In this document: piece after piece, positions 42,908 through 51,824 of the stretch
Numbering within the stretch: the stretch's first letter is position 1
Layout: each line of letters begins with the position of its first letter
Origin: an uncultured Rhodopila sp.
GTDB taxonomy: Bacteria > Pseudomonadota > Alphaproteobacteria > Acetobacterales > Acetobacteraceae
DNA: 64,000 nt
Assembly: GCF_903944925.1 (NCBI RefSeq)
Contig: NZ_CAJATU010000042.1
Span: 310,001-374,000 of the forward strand
Direction of reading: 5' to 3'
Translations under genes and position numbers: made by a program
Notes under the pieces: generated by a model
The model's database searches: none
Told to the model about the DNA's origin: nothing
Seen by the model: only the letters and a program-made list of their open reading frames with translations

Positions 42908-43219
42908 TCAAGGGGGAGTCCCCTCCGCCGTTTGGCGGCCTGAAAGAACCTCCTCAACGAGCAACCCCAGGCTCTCAGCAACAAGATGGCCGTCACCAAC
43001 GGGCGTAACTTCATGTTGCAATTGTTCCGGCAGCCTGGCGGACAAGACCGTCCACCGGCTGCGCAAGTCGCCGATGTGAGTCTCGATCAGACCCCTCAAT
43101 TCACCAAAGAACAGGTCGATGTCCTTGCTAAGACGGTGGTGCAGCCACATCGCCAGTGCGGTCCCGCCACCGAGGCTCCATTCCAGGGACGCCGGCAAGC
43201 CCGCCAGGGCCGGGGTCAA
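42908..43219 (-). pseudogene. fragment of AbiEii/AbiGii-type nucleotidyltransferase toxin
   Basis: This 103-codon frame begins with the characteristic LEWSLGGGTALAMWLHHRLSK and DIDLFF, the nucleotidyltransferase GG/S-like motif and its catalytic DxD, followed by a normal-looking helical stretch. It then runs into unlike sequence (RQTAEGTPP) and stops at about 40% of the usual family length. No HTH antitoxin partner (AbiEi) is recognisable. The fragment ends against a REP-like palindrome and is probably a decayed remnant of a type IV toxin-antitoxin system. The rest of 42868-43436 contains no gene. Confidence 0.65.
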
Positions 43220-43281
43220 TGGCGGCCGTGGTCAGTACGTCGATCCGCGGCCTTGCCGCAGCCAGCATCGCAAGGCGTGGC

Positions 43282-43301
43282 TGGCGGGCCTGCGCCCGCC
43301 A
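43282..43301. repeat. REP-like palindrome (copy 4)
   Basis: Arms TGGCGGGC (43282-43289) and GCCCGCCA (43294-43301) enclose CTGC. The flanks GCAAGGCGTGG and TGACG repeat those of copies 2 and 3, in the same orientation as copy 3. It lies between the AbiEii fragment and sdhB. Confidence 0.7.
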
Positions 43302-43436
43302 TGACGATCAGGCGGCAGCCGGCGCCAAGCCCCGCAGCCCGCATGGCGATAGGACGGCACCAGCGCCAAGTCCCCGCGCCCGCCGCGTCGGCGGCAACGA
43401 CCGTGCCCTATGCGCCCAACATAAAGCCGACCGGTA

Positions 43437-44219
43437 TTACCGCTGCCGCTCCACAATCAACTGCTTGATCGCGCCGATCGCCTTCGCCGGATTCAGCCCC
43501 TTCGGGCAGGTATCCGTGCAGTTCATGATCGTATGGCAGCGATACAGCTTGAACGGATCTTCCAGCTCATCCAGCCGCTGCCCCGTCGCCTCGTCCCGGG
43601 AATCCGCGATCCAGCGATACGCCGCCAGCAGCACCGCCGGACCCAGATAGCGATCCCCGTTCCACCAATAGCTCGGGCAGGCGGTCGAGCAGCAGAAGCA
43701 CAGGATGCATTCCCACATCCCGTCCATCTTCGCGCGCTCTTCCTTGCTCTGCAGCCGCTCCCCGTCCGGAGGCGCCGGCGTATCCGCCTGCATCCAAGGC
43801 TTCACCGAGCGATATTGCGCATAGATCTGCGACAGATCAGGCACCAGGTCCTTCACCACCGGCATATGCGGCAGCGGGCTGATCTTCACCGCCCCCTTCA
43901 CGTCCTCGATCGGCTTCAGGCATGCCAGCGTGTTCCGCCCGTCGATATTCATCGCGCACGATCCGCAGATGCCCTCGCGGCAGGAGCGACGGAAGGTCAG
44001 CGTCGGATCGACCTCGTTCTTGATCTTGATCAGCGCGTCCAGGACCATCGGCCCGCACTCGTCGAGGTCGATCTCGTACGTGTCGGTGCGCGGGTTCTTC
44101 CCGTCGTCCGGGCTCCAGCGATAGATCTTGAATTCCCGCACCCGCTTGGCGCCGGCCGGGGCCTTGAAGGTCTTGCCCTGGCCGATGCGGCTGTTCAGGG
44201 GAAGGTTGAAAGCAACCAT
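43437..44219 (-). CDS. sdhB: succinate dehydrogenase iron-sulfur subunit
   Basis: This 260-residue subunit of respiratory complex II carries the [2Fe-2S] cysteines in [19 protein letters not shown] and LAC, and the [4Fe-4S] and [3Fe-4S] cysteines in [17 protein letters not shown] and [17 protein letters not shown]. It passes electrons from SdhA flavin to ubiquinone. It closes the sdhCDAB operon, 27 bp after sdhA. Confidence 0.97.
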   Translation of the reverse strand: MVAFNLPLNSRIGQGKTFKAPAGAKRVREFKIYRWSPDDGKNPRTDTYEIDLDECGPMVLDALIKIKNEVDPTLTFRRSCREGICGSCAMNIDGRNTLACLKPIEDVKGAVKISPLPHMPVVKDLVPDLSQIYAQYRSVKPWMQADTPAPPDGERLQSKEERAKMDGMWECILCFCCSTACPSYWWNGDRYLGPAVLLAAYRWIADSRDEATGQRLDELEDPFKLYRCHTIMNCTDTCPKGLNPAKAIGAIKQLIVERQR

Positions 44220-44246
44220 GGTCTCTTCCGATCCTATGGAATGGCG

Positions 44247-46058
44247 CTAGTAAACCCGCTTCTTCGGCGGAAAGACCGAGACCTCGTTGGTCATCGTCTG
44301 CATCCTGACCGGCCGGTAATCCAGCCTGACGTCCGCATTGGGGCCGCACCACGCCAGCGTGTGCTTCATCCAGGTGGCATCGTCGCGATCCGGATAATCG
44401 TCATGCGCATGTGCGCCGCGGCTCTCATGCCGGGCTTCAGCGCCGACCATGGTGGTCATTGCGGAGCCCATGAGGTTTTGCAGTTCCAGTGCTTCGACAA
44501 GGTCGCTGTTCCAGATCAGGCTGCGATCCGACACCGACATGTCGGTCAGCCCGCTCCAGACCTTTTTCATCTTCTCCACGCCCTCGGTCAGGCTCTTGGA
44601 TGTCCGGAACACCGCCGCATGGCCCTGCATCGAGCGCTGCATCTGCAGCCGCAACTCCGCGACCTTAGTCCCGCCCTTGGCATGACGCGCGCGGTCAAAG
44701 CGATCCAACGAGGCCTCGCCGGCCTTCGGCGGCAAGGACGGCTGGCTGGCGCCCGGCTTCAGCGTCTCGGCCGCCCGCAGCGCCGCGGCGCGGCCGAACA
44801 CCACCAGGTCGAGCAGCGAGTTGGTGCCCAGCCGGTTGGCGCCATGCACCGACACGCACGCCGCCTCGCCCACCGCCATCAACCCCGGCACCACCGCGTC
44901 GGGATCCGCCTTGGTCGGGCGCAGCACTTCCGTGCGCACATTCGTCGGGATGCCGCCCATGTTATAGTGCACCGTCGGCAGCACCGGGATCGGTCCCTTG
45001 GTCACGTCCACCCCGGCGAATACCTTCGCCGTCTCGGAAATCCCCGGCAGCCGCTCGTTCAATAGCTCGGCGCCCAGATGCTCCAGGTGGAGCATGATGT
45101 GGTCCTTCTCCGGCCCGCAGCCGCGGCCGTCGTTGATCTCCATGGTCATGGAGCGAGACACCACGTCGCGGCTCGCCAGGTCCTTGGCGGTCGGGGCGTA
45201 GCGTTCCATGAACCGCTCGCCCTCGGCGTTGGTCAGGTAGCCGCCTTCGCCGCGGGCGCCCTCGGTGATCAGACAGCCGGCGGGGAAGATGCCGGTCGGG
45301 TGGAACTGGACGAATTCCATGTCCTGGCATGGCAGACCCGCGCGCAGCACCATGCCGGTGCCGTCGCCGGTGCAGGTGTGCGCCGAGGTGCAGGACAGGT
45401 AGGCGCGGCCATAGCCGCCGGTCGCCAGGACCACGGTCTGGGCGCGGAAGCGGTGGATCGAGCCGTCTTCCAGGTTCCATGCCATCACGCCGCGGCAGGC
45501 GCCGTCGGCGTCGATGATCAGGTCCAGCGCGAAATACTCGATGAAGAATTCGGCGTCGTGCTTCAGGCTCTGCTGATACAGCGTGTGCAATATGGCATGG
45601 CCGGTGCGATCCGCCGCGGCGCAGGCGCGCATCGCCGGTTCCTTGCCGTATTCCTTCATGTGGCCGCCGAACGGGCGCTGGTAGATGCGGCCGTCCTCGG
45701 TGCGGCTGAACGGCACGCCGTAGTGTTCGAGTTCGTACACCGCGGGGATCGCCTCGCGGCACATGTATTCGATGGCGTCCTGGTCGCCCAGCCAATCCGA
45801 CCCTTTGACGGTGTCGTACATGTGCCAGCGCCAGTCGTCCTCGCCCATGTTGCCGAGTGCGGCACCAATGCCGCCCTGCGCTGCCACGGTATGGCTGCGG
45901 GTCGGGAAGACCTTGGTGATGCAGGCGGTTTTCAGGCCGGCCGCGCCCATGCCGAAAGTGGCCCGCAGGCCGGAGCCGCCCGCGCCGACAACGACCACGT
46001 CATAGGTGTGATCGATAACAGCATAGGCGCGCGACGAGGGCATCGTGATCGCGTTCAT
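44247..46058 (-). CDS. sdhA: succinate dehydrogenase flavoprotein subunit
   Basis: This 603-residue subunit oxidises succinate to fumarate. The N-terminal FAD-binding motif is [18 protein letters not shown], and the flavinylated His lies in [16 protein letters not shown]. Substrate-binding elements include [23 protein letters not shown]. The C-terminus has the [10 protein letters not shown] and PPKKRVY ends typical of alphaproteobacterial SdhA. It lies between sdhD and sdhB on the minus strand. Confidence 0.98.
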   Translation of the reverse strand: MNAITMPSSRAYAVIDHTYDVVVVGAGGSGLRATFGMGAAGLKTACITKVFPTRSHTVAAQGGIGAALGNMGEDDWRWHMYDTVKGSDWLGDQDAIEYMCREAIPAVYELEHYGVPFSRTEDGRIYQRPFGGHMKEYGKEPAMRACAAADRTGHAILHTLYQQSLKHDAEFFIEYFALDLIIDADGACRGVMAWNLEDGSIHRFRAQTVVLATGGYGRAYLSCTSAHTCTGDGTGMVLRAGLPCQDMEFVQFHPTGIFPAGCLITEGARGEGGYLTNAEGERFMERYAPTAKDLASRDVVSRSMTMEINDGRGCGPEKDHIMLHLEHLGAELLNERLPGISETAKVFAGVDVTKGPIPVLPTVHYNMGGIPTNVRTEVLRPTKADPDAVVPGLMAVGEAACVSVHGANRLGTNSLLDLVVFGRAAALRAAETLKPGASQPSLPPKAGEASLDRFDRARHAKGGTKVAELRLQMQRSMQGHAAVFRTSKSLTEGVEKMKKVWSGLTDMSVSDRSLIWNSDLVEALELQNLMGSAMTTMVGAEARHESRGAHAHDDYPDRDDATWMKHTLAWCGPNADVRLDYRPVRMQTMTNEVSVFPPKKRVY

Positions 46059-46077
46059 CGAGTTATTCCTGTTGGGC

Positions 46078-46473
46078 TCAGAGGCCGATTTTCAGCACCG
46101 AGACGACGCAGACGATTGCCATCAGCCAGCACAGCGTCTTCGACAGCACGAGGCTGGCCGTCTTAGCCGGTTCCTCATGAACATAGTCTTCGATCACGAC
46201 CTGCAAACCCAGTTGCAGATGGTGGAAGGTGATGGCGACGAGCGCCAGCATCATGACCATCGGGATCGGACCCGACAGCCAGTCGTGCACGGCCTGATGC
46301 GACGACGTGGAAAACCGGATGACCGAGTAGATGAACCACAAGGTCAGCGGCACCAGTGCCGTTGCGGTCAGCCGTTGCGCCCACCAGTGCGAAGATCCGG
46401 CATGCGCCGAACCGAGGCCCCGCACGCGGCCGAGCGGCGAGCGGAGAATGTCGAGATGGGGTGTTTCTGACAT
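46078..46473 (-). CDS. sdhD: succinate dehydrogenase membrane anchor subunit
   Basis: This 131-residue membrane subunit has three helices; the heme/quinone-site histidines are in [20 protein letters not shown]. The N-terminus [23 protein letters not shown] is typical of alphaproteobacterial SdhD. The ATG at 46473 is chosen because AAGGGA lies just upstream; the 17-codon extension lacks support. It starts 8 bp after sdhC. Confidence 0.93.
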   Translation of the reverse strand: MSETPHLDILRSPLGRVRGLGSAHAGSSHWWAQRLTATALVPLTLWFIYSVIRFSTSSHQAVHDWLSGPIPMVMMLALVAITFHHLQLGLQVVIEDYVHEEPAKTASLVLSKTLCWLMAIVCVVSVLKIGL

Positions 46474-46481
46474 GATATCCC

Positions 46482-46913
46482 TTACCAGACCGCCAGCCCG
46501 ATGCCCCACGCGAGCACGGTGCACACGCCGGTTGCGATCACCACGGCCCAGCCGGAGGTGTTGTAGGCCGGCTCGTCAAAGCCGAAACCGGCATCCCAGA
46601 CCAGATGGCGGATGCCACTGAAAAGATGGAAAAACAGCGCCAGCGACCAGCCGAACAGCAGCAGCAGGCCGATGGGCGAGCCAATAAAGCCCTCGGCCGT
46701 CGCGAAAGCCGCGTCGGAGGAGGCGGCGGCGACCAGCCACCAGGTCATCAGCAAGGTGCCGACACCAAGGGCGACGCCGGTGATCCGGTGCAGGATCGAC
46801 AGTGCCATGGAAAGCGGCCAGCGATACACCTGCACATGCGGGGAGAGCGGACGGCGCACAAGCTTGCCGTCCGTGTTGCGCGCCACCATCAGCGCATCGC
46901 GTACGTCTTTCAC
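46482..46913 (-). CDS. sdhC: succinate dehydrogenase cytochrome b556 subunit
   Basis: This 143-residue three-helix anchor subunit carries RPLSPHVQVYRWPLSMALSILHRITG at its start and the heme-ligand region FFHLFSGIRHLVWDAGFGF. It is the first gene of sdhCDAB. The 127-bp gap upstream, to the convergent-side 2-hydroxyacid dehydrogenase end at 47041, should contain the promoter. Confidence 0.95.
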   Translation of the reverse strand: MKDVRDALMVARNTDGKLVRRPLSPHVQVYRWPLSMALSILHRITGVALGVGTLLMTWWLVAAASSDAAFATAEGFIGSPIGLLLLFGWSLALFFHLFSGIRHLVWDAGFGFDEPAYNTSGWAVVIATGVCTVLAWGIGLAVW

Positions 46914-47040
46914 AAGCCGCTCCAGTTCTACCTGCCACCGATGAGTCTGACGGCATCGCTGAACCGTCGCGGCTGATTAAACCGGCACGGTGAACGGGTC
47001 AACGCGGTGTAACACGCGGGGCTGCTCTCCGGTCAGGACA

Positions 47041-47982
47041 TCACACGACCGGTGTCGGCAGCGCCTCGCCGGCGAAATGGGCCGCGAGGTTGGCGAGCAC
47101 GAGTTCGCCCATCGCGATGCGCGTCTCGACGGTGGCGCTGGCGCGGTGCGGCTGCAGCACGACATGTTGCATGGTGAGCAATTCGTCCGGCACGTTCGGC
47201 TCGTCGGCGAAGACGTCCAGCCCGGCGCCGCCGAGCGTGCCAGCTTGCAGCGCCGCCACCATCGCCGGTTCGTCCACGACACTGCCGCGGGCGACGTTGA
47301 CCAGGATGCCGTGCTGGCCGAGCGCCTCCAGGACCTCCTGGTTGACGATGCCGCGTGATTGCGACCCGCCGGAGGCCGCGACGATCAGGATGTCGGAGTC
47401 GCGTGCGAGGTCCACCAGATCAGGAACATGCCGGTACGGCAGGTCGTCGAAGGCGCGGATGTCCGTGTAGGCGATCTGCATGCCGAAGCCCTCGGCGCGC
47501 CTGCCGATGGCGCGGCCGATGCGGCCCATGCCGAGGATGCCCAGCTTCTTGCCGGTCACCTTGTGCGCCAAAGGCAGGCTTTCGTGCGCCGCCCATTTGC
47601 CGTCGCGCACGAACCGGTCCCCTGCCGGGATTTGGCGCGAGGCCGCGAGCATCAGCGCCATGCCGAGGTCGGCGACATCGTCGGTCAGCACGTCCGGCGT
47701 GTTGGTGACCCGCACGCCATGCGCCTTGGCGCGCGCCAGGTCCACGGCGTCGGTGCCGACCCCGTTGATGGCGATGATTTCGAGCTTTGGCAGCGCTTCG
47801 GCGATGGCATTGCTGACGCCGATGCCGCCGCCGGTGACGATGCCCCTTACGCCCGGGGCGACGGCGGCGATGAAGGCGGCTCTGTCCTGTGCGGCGTCGG
47901 GGCGGTGCACCGTGCAGGCCGCATCGAGCTTCGCCTCGAGCTCCGGCATCATCGCTTCCAGCAACAGGATTTCCGGTTTCAT
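47041..47982 (-). CDS. D-isomer-specific 2-hydroxyacid dehydrogenase
   Basis: This 313-residue NAD(P)H-dependent oxidoreductase acts on 2-keto/2-hydroxy acids, probably of the hydroxypyruvate/glyoxylate reductase group. The nucleotide-binding motif is LGILGMGRIGRAIGRRA. Catalytic Arg/Glu/His positions are found in NVARGSVVDEPAMV, DVFADEPNVP, and LQPHRASATVETR. The start at 47982 has AGGAGG a few bases upstream. It is divergent from an MFS carrier with 105 bp between starts, suggesting co-regulated uptake of a hydroxy- or keto-acid. Confidence 0.92.
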   Translation of the reverse strand: MKPEILLLEAMMPELEAKLDAACTVHRPDAAQDRAAFIAAVAPGVRGIVTGGGIGVSNAIAEALPKLEIIAINGVGTDAVDLARAKAHGVRVTNTPDVLTDDVADLGMALMLAASRQIPAGDRFVRDGKWAAHESLPLAHKVTGKKLGILGMGRIGRAIGRRAEGFGMQIAYTDIRAFDDLPYRHVPDLVDLARDSDILIVAASGGSQSRGIVNQEVLEALGQHGILVNVARGSVVDEPAMVAALQAGTLGGAGLDVFADEPNVPDELLTMQHVVLQPHRASATVETRIAMGELVLANLAAHFAGEALPTPVV

Positions 47983-48087
47983 GGGCGGCCTCCTATCAAT
48001 GCGGGTTTTGGCGATTCTTGCCAGACTTCCGGCTTTGGGCAAGGAACTGAAACGCCGCAACGGTGTTTGGGTTTCGGGGGAACAGAC

Positions 48088-49374
48088 ATGACGGCCATCG
48101 ATCGCCAGGTTTATACGGGCCGCTGGGCGAGGCTCATTCCGATTGCGTTCATTACCTACAGCCTCGCCTACGTCGATCGGGCGAACTACAGCTTCGGGGC
48201 CGCCGGCGGGATGGCAACCGATCTGCACATCACGCCGGAGGCGGGATCGCTGCTCGGGGCGCTGTTCTTCCTCGGCTATTTCTTCTTCCAGGTTCCGGCT
48301 GCGTATTACGCGCAGAAATACAGCGCCAAGAACCTTATCTTCTGGAGCCTGATCCTGTGGGGCATCTTTGCCGCCGCGACCGGCCTGCTGACCGACATCC
48401 GGATGCTCTACGTCGATCGTTTCATGCTTGGCGTGATGGAGAGCGTGGTGCTGCCGGGCATGCTGATCTTTCTCAGCCACTGGTTCACCAAGGCTGAGCG
48501 ATCCCGCGCTAACACGTTCCTGATCCTGGGCAATCCGATCACCGTGCTGTGGATGTCGATCGTGTCGGGCTACCTGGTACAGGCGTTCGGCTGGCGCGGC
48601 ATGTTCATTATCGAGGGCGCGCCGCCGATACTTTGGGCGTTTGTCTGGCGGCGGATGGTGGAGGACTGGCCGGCGCAGGCGAAGTGGCTCGATCCGGCGG
48701 AGCGTGCGCCGCTGGAACAGAAGCTGGAAGAGGAGCAGCGCGCTTTTGCTCCGGTGAAGAACTATGCCGCGGCGTTCCGGACGCCGTCGGTGATCATCCT
48801 CGCGATGCAATACTTCTGCTGGAGCATTGGCGTCTACGGGTTCGTGATCTGGCTGCCGTCAATGCTGAAGACCGGGAGCGGGCTGTCGATCGTTTCGGTG
48901 GGCTGGCTCGCCGCGGGTCCTTATCTGGCGGCGGCGGTGCTGATGGTGGCGACATCGTACTTCTCCGATCGGCAGGGCGAGCGGAAAGTCTTCGTCTGGC
49001 CCTATCTGCTGATTGGCGCGATTGCGTTCTACGGGTCGTACCTGCTGGGCAGCTCGAATTACTGGCTGAGCTACGCGCTGCTGGTGCTGGCTGGCGGGGC
49101 GATGTATGCGCCGTACGGCCCCTACTTCGCCTGGATCGCCGAGATGCTGCCTCGGAATGTGGCAGGCGGGGCGATCGCGCTGATCAATTGCTGCGGGGCG
49201 CTGGGGTCATTTGTCGGATCGTATGTCGTGGGCTGGCTCAACGGCGTGACTGGTACGTCAAGCGCGTCGTTTGCGTTCATGGCGATCGCGCTGCTGGCGG
49301 GCGGGCTGCTGACCCTGACCTTGCACAGGCCTGCCCGGGTCAGCGGGCCGGTGCTGGATGCGGCGGGGCATTGA
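48088..49374 (+). CDS. MFS transporter, anion:cation symporter (ACS) type
   Basis: This 428-residue protein has about twelve membrane helices and the ACS hallmark sequences: FITYSLAYVDRANYSFGAA, DRFMLGVMESVVLPGMLIFLSHWFT and YGFVIWLPSMLK. ACS carriers bring in organic anions such as galactonate, tartrate, phthalate or 4-hydroxyphenylacetate. It is divergent from a D-2-hydroxyacid dehydrogenase, which supports a carboxylate substrate. An upstream in-frame extension over the dehydrogenase gene is rejected. Confidence 0.92.
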   Translation: MTAIDRQVYTGRWARLIPIAFITYSLAYVDRANYSFGAAGGMATDLHITPEAGSLLGALFFLGYFFFQVPAAYYAQKYSAKNLIFWSLILWGIFAAATGLLTDIRMLYVDRFMLGVMESVVLPGMLIFLSHWFTKAERSRANTFLILGNPITVLWMSIVSGYLVQAFGWRGMFIIEGAPPILWAFVWRRMVEDWPAQAKWLDPAERAPLEQKLEEEQRAFAPVKNYAAAFRTPSVIILAMQYFCWSIGVYGFVIWLPSMLKTGSGLSIVSVGWLAAGPYLAAAVLMVATSYFSDRQGERKVFVWPYLLIGAIAFYGSYLLGSSNYWLSYALLVLAGGAMYAPYGPYFAWIAEMLPRNVAGGAIALINCCGALGSFVGSYVVGWLNGVTGTSSASFAFMAIALLAGGLLTLTLHRPARVSGPVLDAAGH

Positions 49375-49754
49375 AACGGCCGGGGGGCAGTGCTTGATTT
49401 GTTAAAGATAAGAAAGGTGTAACACGATTATCCAGAGATTAAGGGCACGGATTTACACGAATTTGAGACCTTGGCTTCGATCGTGCCACCGCTTGAAACA
49501 GTAATCTCCGCACCGGCAACCAAAAACGGCCTACGTCCCGGGCCGTCAAGGGTTGCCGCAGCGGCCAGTCCACCCCGATTTCGGTGTAATCCGTGCCCTT
49601 AATCGGTGAAAATCCGTGACATCTTTCTTGCGCAGCTACTGCTGGCACTTCGCCTGCGCGGTAACGCCAACGGCCTGCACCGCCCGCGGAGCGCAGGGTT
49701 AGCCGGCACCAGGGCGCCGGTTGCGAGCAAACTTCATTAGATCACAACCATGGG
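49375..49754. other. 380-bp intergenic stretch with a long inverted repeat
   Basis: No convincing gene lies here. The region is less GC-rich at its left end (GTTAAAGATAAGAAAGG). A 17-bp perfect inverted repeat occupies 49437-49453 and 49588-49604. Short related pieces (AATCCGTGACA) follow the right arm. See the separate repeat entry. Confidence 0.6.
49437..49604. repeat. long inverted-repeat element, possible MITE-like or IS remnant
   Basis: Left arm GATTAAGGGCACGGATT (49437-49453) and right arm AATCCGTGCCCTTAATC (49588-49604) are perfect complements over 17 bp. Similarity continues a few bases inward (TACACGAA and TTCGGTGTA, with one indel). The arms are separated by 134 bp that show no open frame. 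No clear target-site duplication is visible at the outer edges. Confidence 0.75.
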
Positions 49755-50468
49755 ATGCGTTTTTTGCTTGATACCGCCATCATGACGCGGTATGAACAAA
49801 ACACGAACACAGCGCCCGGACCCACGCTCATGCCAACACCCGCCATGCTCCGTCCCAGCCCCTTCCTGCACCGCCTCGTGGTTTACCTGCTGCCGTATTT
49901 CATGGCCGTCACCTCCGATCGGGCAAAGGCCGAAGCGGAGATCCTGGAGACCCTCGCCTCCTACGGGGCTCGCACCCGGGCGGAACTCGTCAAGGCCGTG
50001 CAAATCATCGCCTTCAGCTTCTCCGCGCTGGAGGTGCTGGCCGAAGCCCAAGTGGATGAGGACATGCCTCCACCCCTGCGGCTGCGCTACCTCGGCTGCG
50101 CCAACGCGCTCAACCGTCACAGCGAGACCAGCGAGAAGACGCTGGAAAAGCGCCTGAAGTGCGACCTGCCCGAGCGCGTGATACCCACGGCCGAACCGGA
50201 CGCCGATCCTGTGGATGATTTGACGGAGGCCGAGGCCGAGGTGTCGCTGCAACAGGCCCGCGACGCCATCACCGCCTACCGCAACAGCCTGCCGGCGGCA
50301 CGCCCCGCCGCCCCGCCGCAGGCTATAGGAGCATATCCGCCTGGACGCCCCGGCGGCCCGGTGATGCAGGCGATGTTCGAAGGCGGCATGCCGGCCAACG
50401 CCCTCGCTACCCGAGCACCGGCTGCTCCGGAAACGCAAGCTCGTGCCGCGACCGCCATTCCGGCTTGA
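49755..50468 (+). CDS. conserved hypothetical protein, paralogue of the 30-kb gene
   Basis: This protein of up to 237 residues has a helical core LLPYFMAVTSDRAKAEAEILETL, then VQIIAFSFSALEVLAEAQ and RHSETSEKTLEKRL, and a Pro/Ala-rich C-terminus. The core elements appear in the same order in the 201-residue protein at 29956-30561. The start is uncertain; ATGs at 49782 and 49830 are also possible. Its last 62 bp overlap the convergent oxygenase gene. Function unknown. Confidence 0.6.
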   Translation: MRFLLDTAIMTRYEQNTNTAPGPTLMPTPAMLRPSPFLHRLVVYLLPYFMAVTSDRAKAEAEILETLASYGARTRAELVKAVQIIAFSFSALEVLAEAQVDEDMPPPLRLRYLGCANALNRHSETSEKTLEKRLKCDLPERVIPTAEPDADPVDDLTEAEAEVSLQQARDAITAYRNSLPAARPAAPPQAIGAYPPGRPGGPVMQAMFEGGMPANALATRAPAAPETQARAATAIPA

Positions 50469-51066
50469 CATAGTTGACGATCAGCGACCGCCGCACCCCG
50501 GCAATCGGCCGCCGGTGAAAGCCGTGCCAGGTGTCGGTGCCGGGAATGAAGATCAGGCCGCCGTTGCGGACATACGGCGTCGTGGCGACCAACCTGTCCG
50601 GCCCGTCCAGCACGTCCGTCCCCCAGCCTTCGGAGCCGGGTTCGTCAGACAGGTACACCAGCATCGTATACAGCTTGACGCCGATATCGGTATGCGGCTC
50701 CAGCCAGAAGCCATCGGTATCGAGGCAATACTCGATCCGCAGCGAACTGCCCCGCAGCACCACGTCGCACTGGGTTTCCAGCCGCCGCACCACTGCATCG
50801 CCTTGCAGCGCGGAGGCCAGCGCCTCGCACACCGGATAGGCCGCGCGCTGCTCCGCGCCGAAGAACAGCCGCGTGCTGTTATGCGTCTCGCGCTTGCCCA
50901 GCGTGTCACCGACGGGCGGAGCCACTGCCGGCAGCGCGTCGATCGCCTGGCAGGTATCCTCCGGCAGGATGCGATCCAGCAGCCAGTGGCGGTATGGTGC
51001 GGCCGCTGCTTCCGACCGGTCGAGGCAGGACAGGAAGGCGGCCGCGATCGCCTGTGCGTCCGACAT
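50407..51066 (-). CDS. 2-oxoglutarate/Fe(II)-dependent oxygenase-like protein
   Basis: This 219-residue protein has the double-stranded beta-helix features of 2OG-Fe(II) oxygenases. The HxD iron pair is in FWLEPHTDIGVKLYTMLVYL, and the distal His with the 2OG-binding Arg region is in TWHGFHRRPIAGVRRSLIVNY. It starts 2 bp after the stop of another oxygenase of the same fold, forming a pair. The substrate is unknown; such proteins often hydroxylate peptides or small metabolites. The 3' end overlaps the convergent gene by 62 bp. Confidence 0.82.
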   Translation of the reverse strand: MSDAQAIAAAFLSCLDRSEAAAAPYRHWLLDRILPEDTCQAIDALPAVAPPVGDTLGKRETHNSTRLFFGAEQRAAYPVCEALASALQGDAVVRRLETQCDVVLRGSSLRIEYCLDTDGFWLEPHTDIGVKLYTMLVYLSDEPGSEGWGTDVLDGPDRLVATTPYVRNGGLIFIPGTDTWHGFHRRPIAGVRRSLIVNYVKPEWRSRHELAFPEQPVLG

Positions 51067-51068
51067 CG

Positions 51069-51701
51069 CTACGCCGTCGCGGCGGGTGCGAAGGCGCGCT
51101 TGGCGGTGGCGGAGACCCGGTGCCGAAGCAGTTCCCGCTTGGCCGCGAAGGTGCTGGCCATCCAGTTGATCATCACATAGCGCCGCACCCCGACGAACGG
51201 TTCATGCCCGTGGAACGACTTGTCCGATCGGCGGAAGGCGATCAGCGTGCCGGATTCCGGCGGCACCTCGGCGATCATGTCCTGCAGATCGTCCGGCCCC
51301 CGCAGCAGCCGCAGCCGCCCGCCGGTGGCTTCCCAGGTGTCGTTGAAATACAGCAGCGCGGTGACGACCTTGGACTCGCTGTCGGTATGGATGCGCCCGT
51401 CCCGGCCGGCGCAACGCCCGCGCACCGTGATCATCGTCGCGCGGCCGACAAGGTCGATGCCGAACGTCTCGGAGAAGACCGCGGCGACCTCGCGGCTTTG
51501 CAGTTCCTTGATCAGTTGGGCAAAGCGCGGCCCGTGCCGCGTCGCCTCGACCGGCAGCAATCCGGGATAGCCGATGTCGGGAAAATCCTTGCGGATCGCG
51601 GCGGCCTGCTCGGGCTGCACGAAGCCCTGCACGACCGTGAAGGTGAACGGATCCGTCGTGACCGCCGCATTGCGAAGCGCGTCGAGGTAAAGCAGCCCCA
51701 T
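51069..51701 (-). CDS. 2-oxoglutarate/Fe(II)-dependent oxygenase-like protein
   Basis: This 210-residue protein shows the same fold. Its HxD pair is in GRIHTDSESKVVTALLYFN, and the distal His and Arg lie in DKSFHGHEPFVGVRRYVMINW. N-terminal features (QGFVQPEQAAAIRKDFPDI) are typical of prolyl-hydroxylase-like members. It is the first gene of the oxygenase pair, divergent from hemN across a 123-bp region that includes an FNR box, so anaerobic control of both units is possible. Confidence 0.83.
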   Translation of the reverse strand: MGLLYLDALRNAAVTTDPFTFTVVQGFVQPEQAAAIRKDFPDIGYPGLLPVEATRHGPRFAQLIKELQSREVAAVFSETFGIDLVGRATMITVRGRCAGRDGRIHTDSESKVVTALLYFNDTWEATGGRLRLLRGPDDLQDMIAEVPPESGTLIAFRRSDKSFHGHEPFVGVRRYVMINWMASTFAAKRELLRHRVSATAKRAFAPAATA

Positions 51702-51760
51702 GGAGTCTCACTCGCTATCAGATAGACCGCATCCATTAGTTGCCGCGCCGAGTCCTTGAA

Positions 51761-51774
51761 TTGATCCGGATCAA
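51761..51774. promoter_or_regulatory. FNR/FixK box upstream of hemN
   Basis: TTGATCCGGATCAA is an exact match to the FNR/FixK consensus TTGAT-N4-ATCAA. Its centre is about 57 bp before the hemN ATG, which would give a leader of about 16 nt if it activates from -41.5. Flanking CCTTGAA and AAGGAC extend the symmetry. Confidence 0.88.
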
Positions 51775-51824
51775 GGACGGCAGGGTGTCGCCTCGACATC
51801 AATGCGGCCGATCGGGAGACGGAA

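Noticed and set aside
43232-43456. Minus-strand 74-codon frame between the AbiEii fragment and sdhB
   Set aside because: Its Arg/Gly-rich composition and position over a REP-like palindrome indicate non-coding sequence.
51702-51824. FNR box also serving the oxygenase pair as an activator site
   Set aside because: The box is a symmetric palindrome and could act on either side, but it lies about 67 bp from the oxygenase start and no matching promoter was recognised there, so only the hemN role is annotated.
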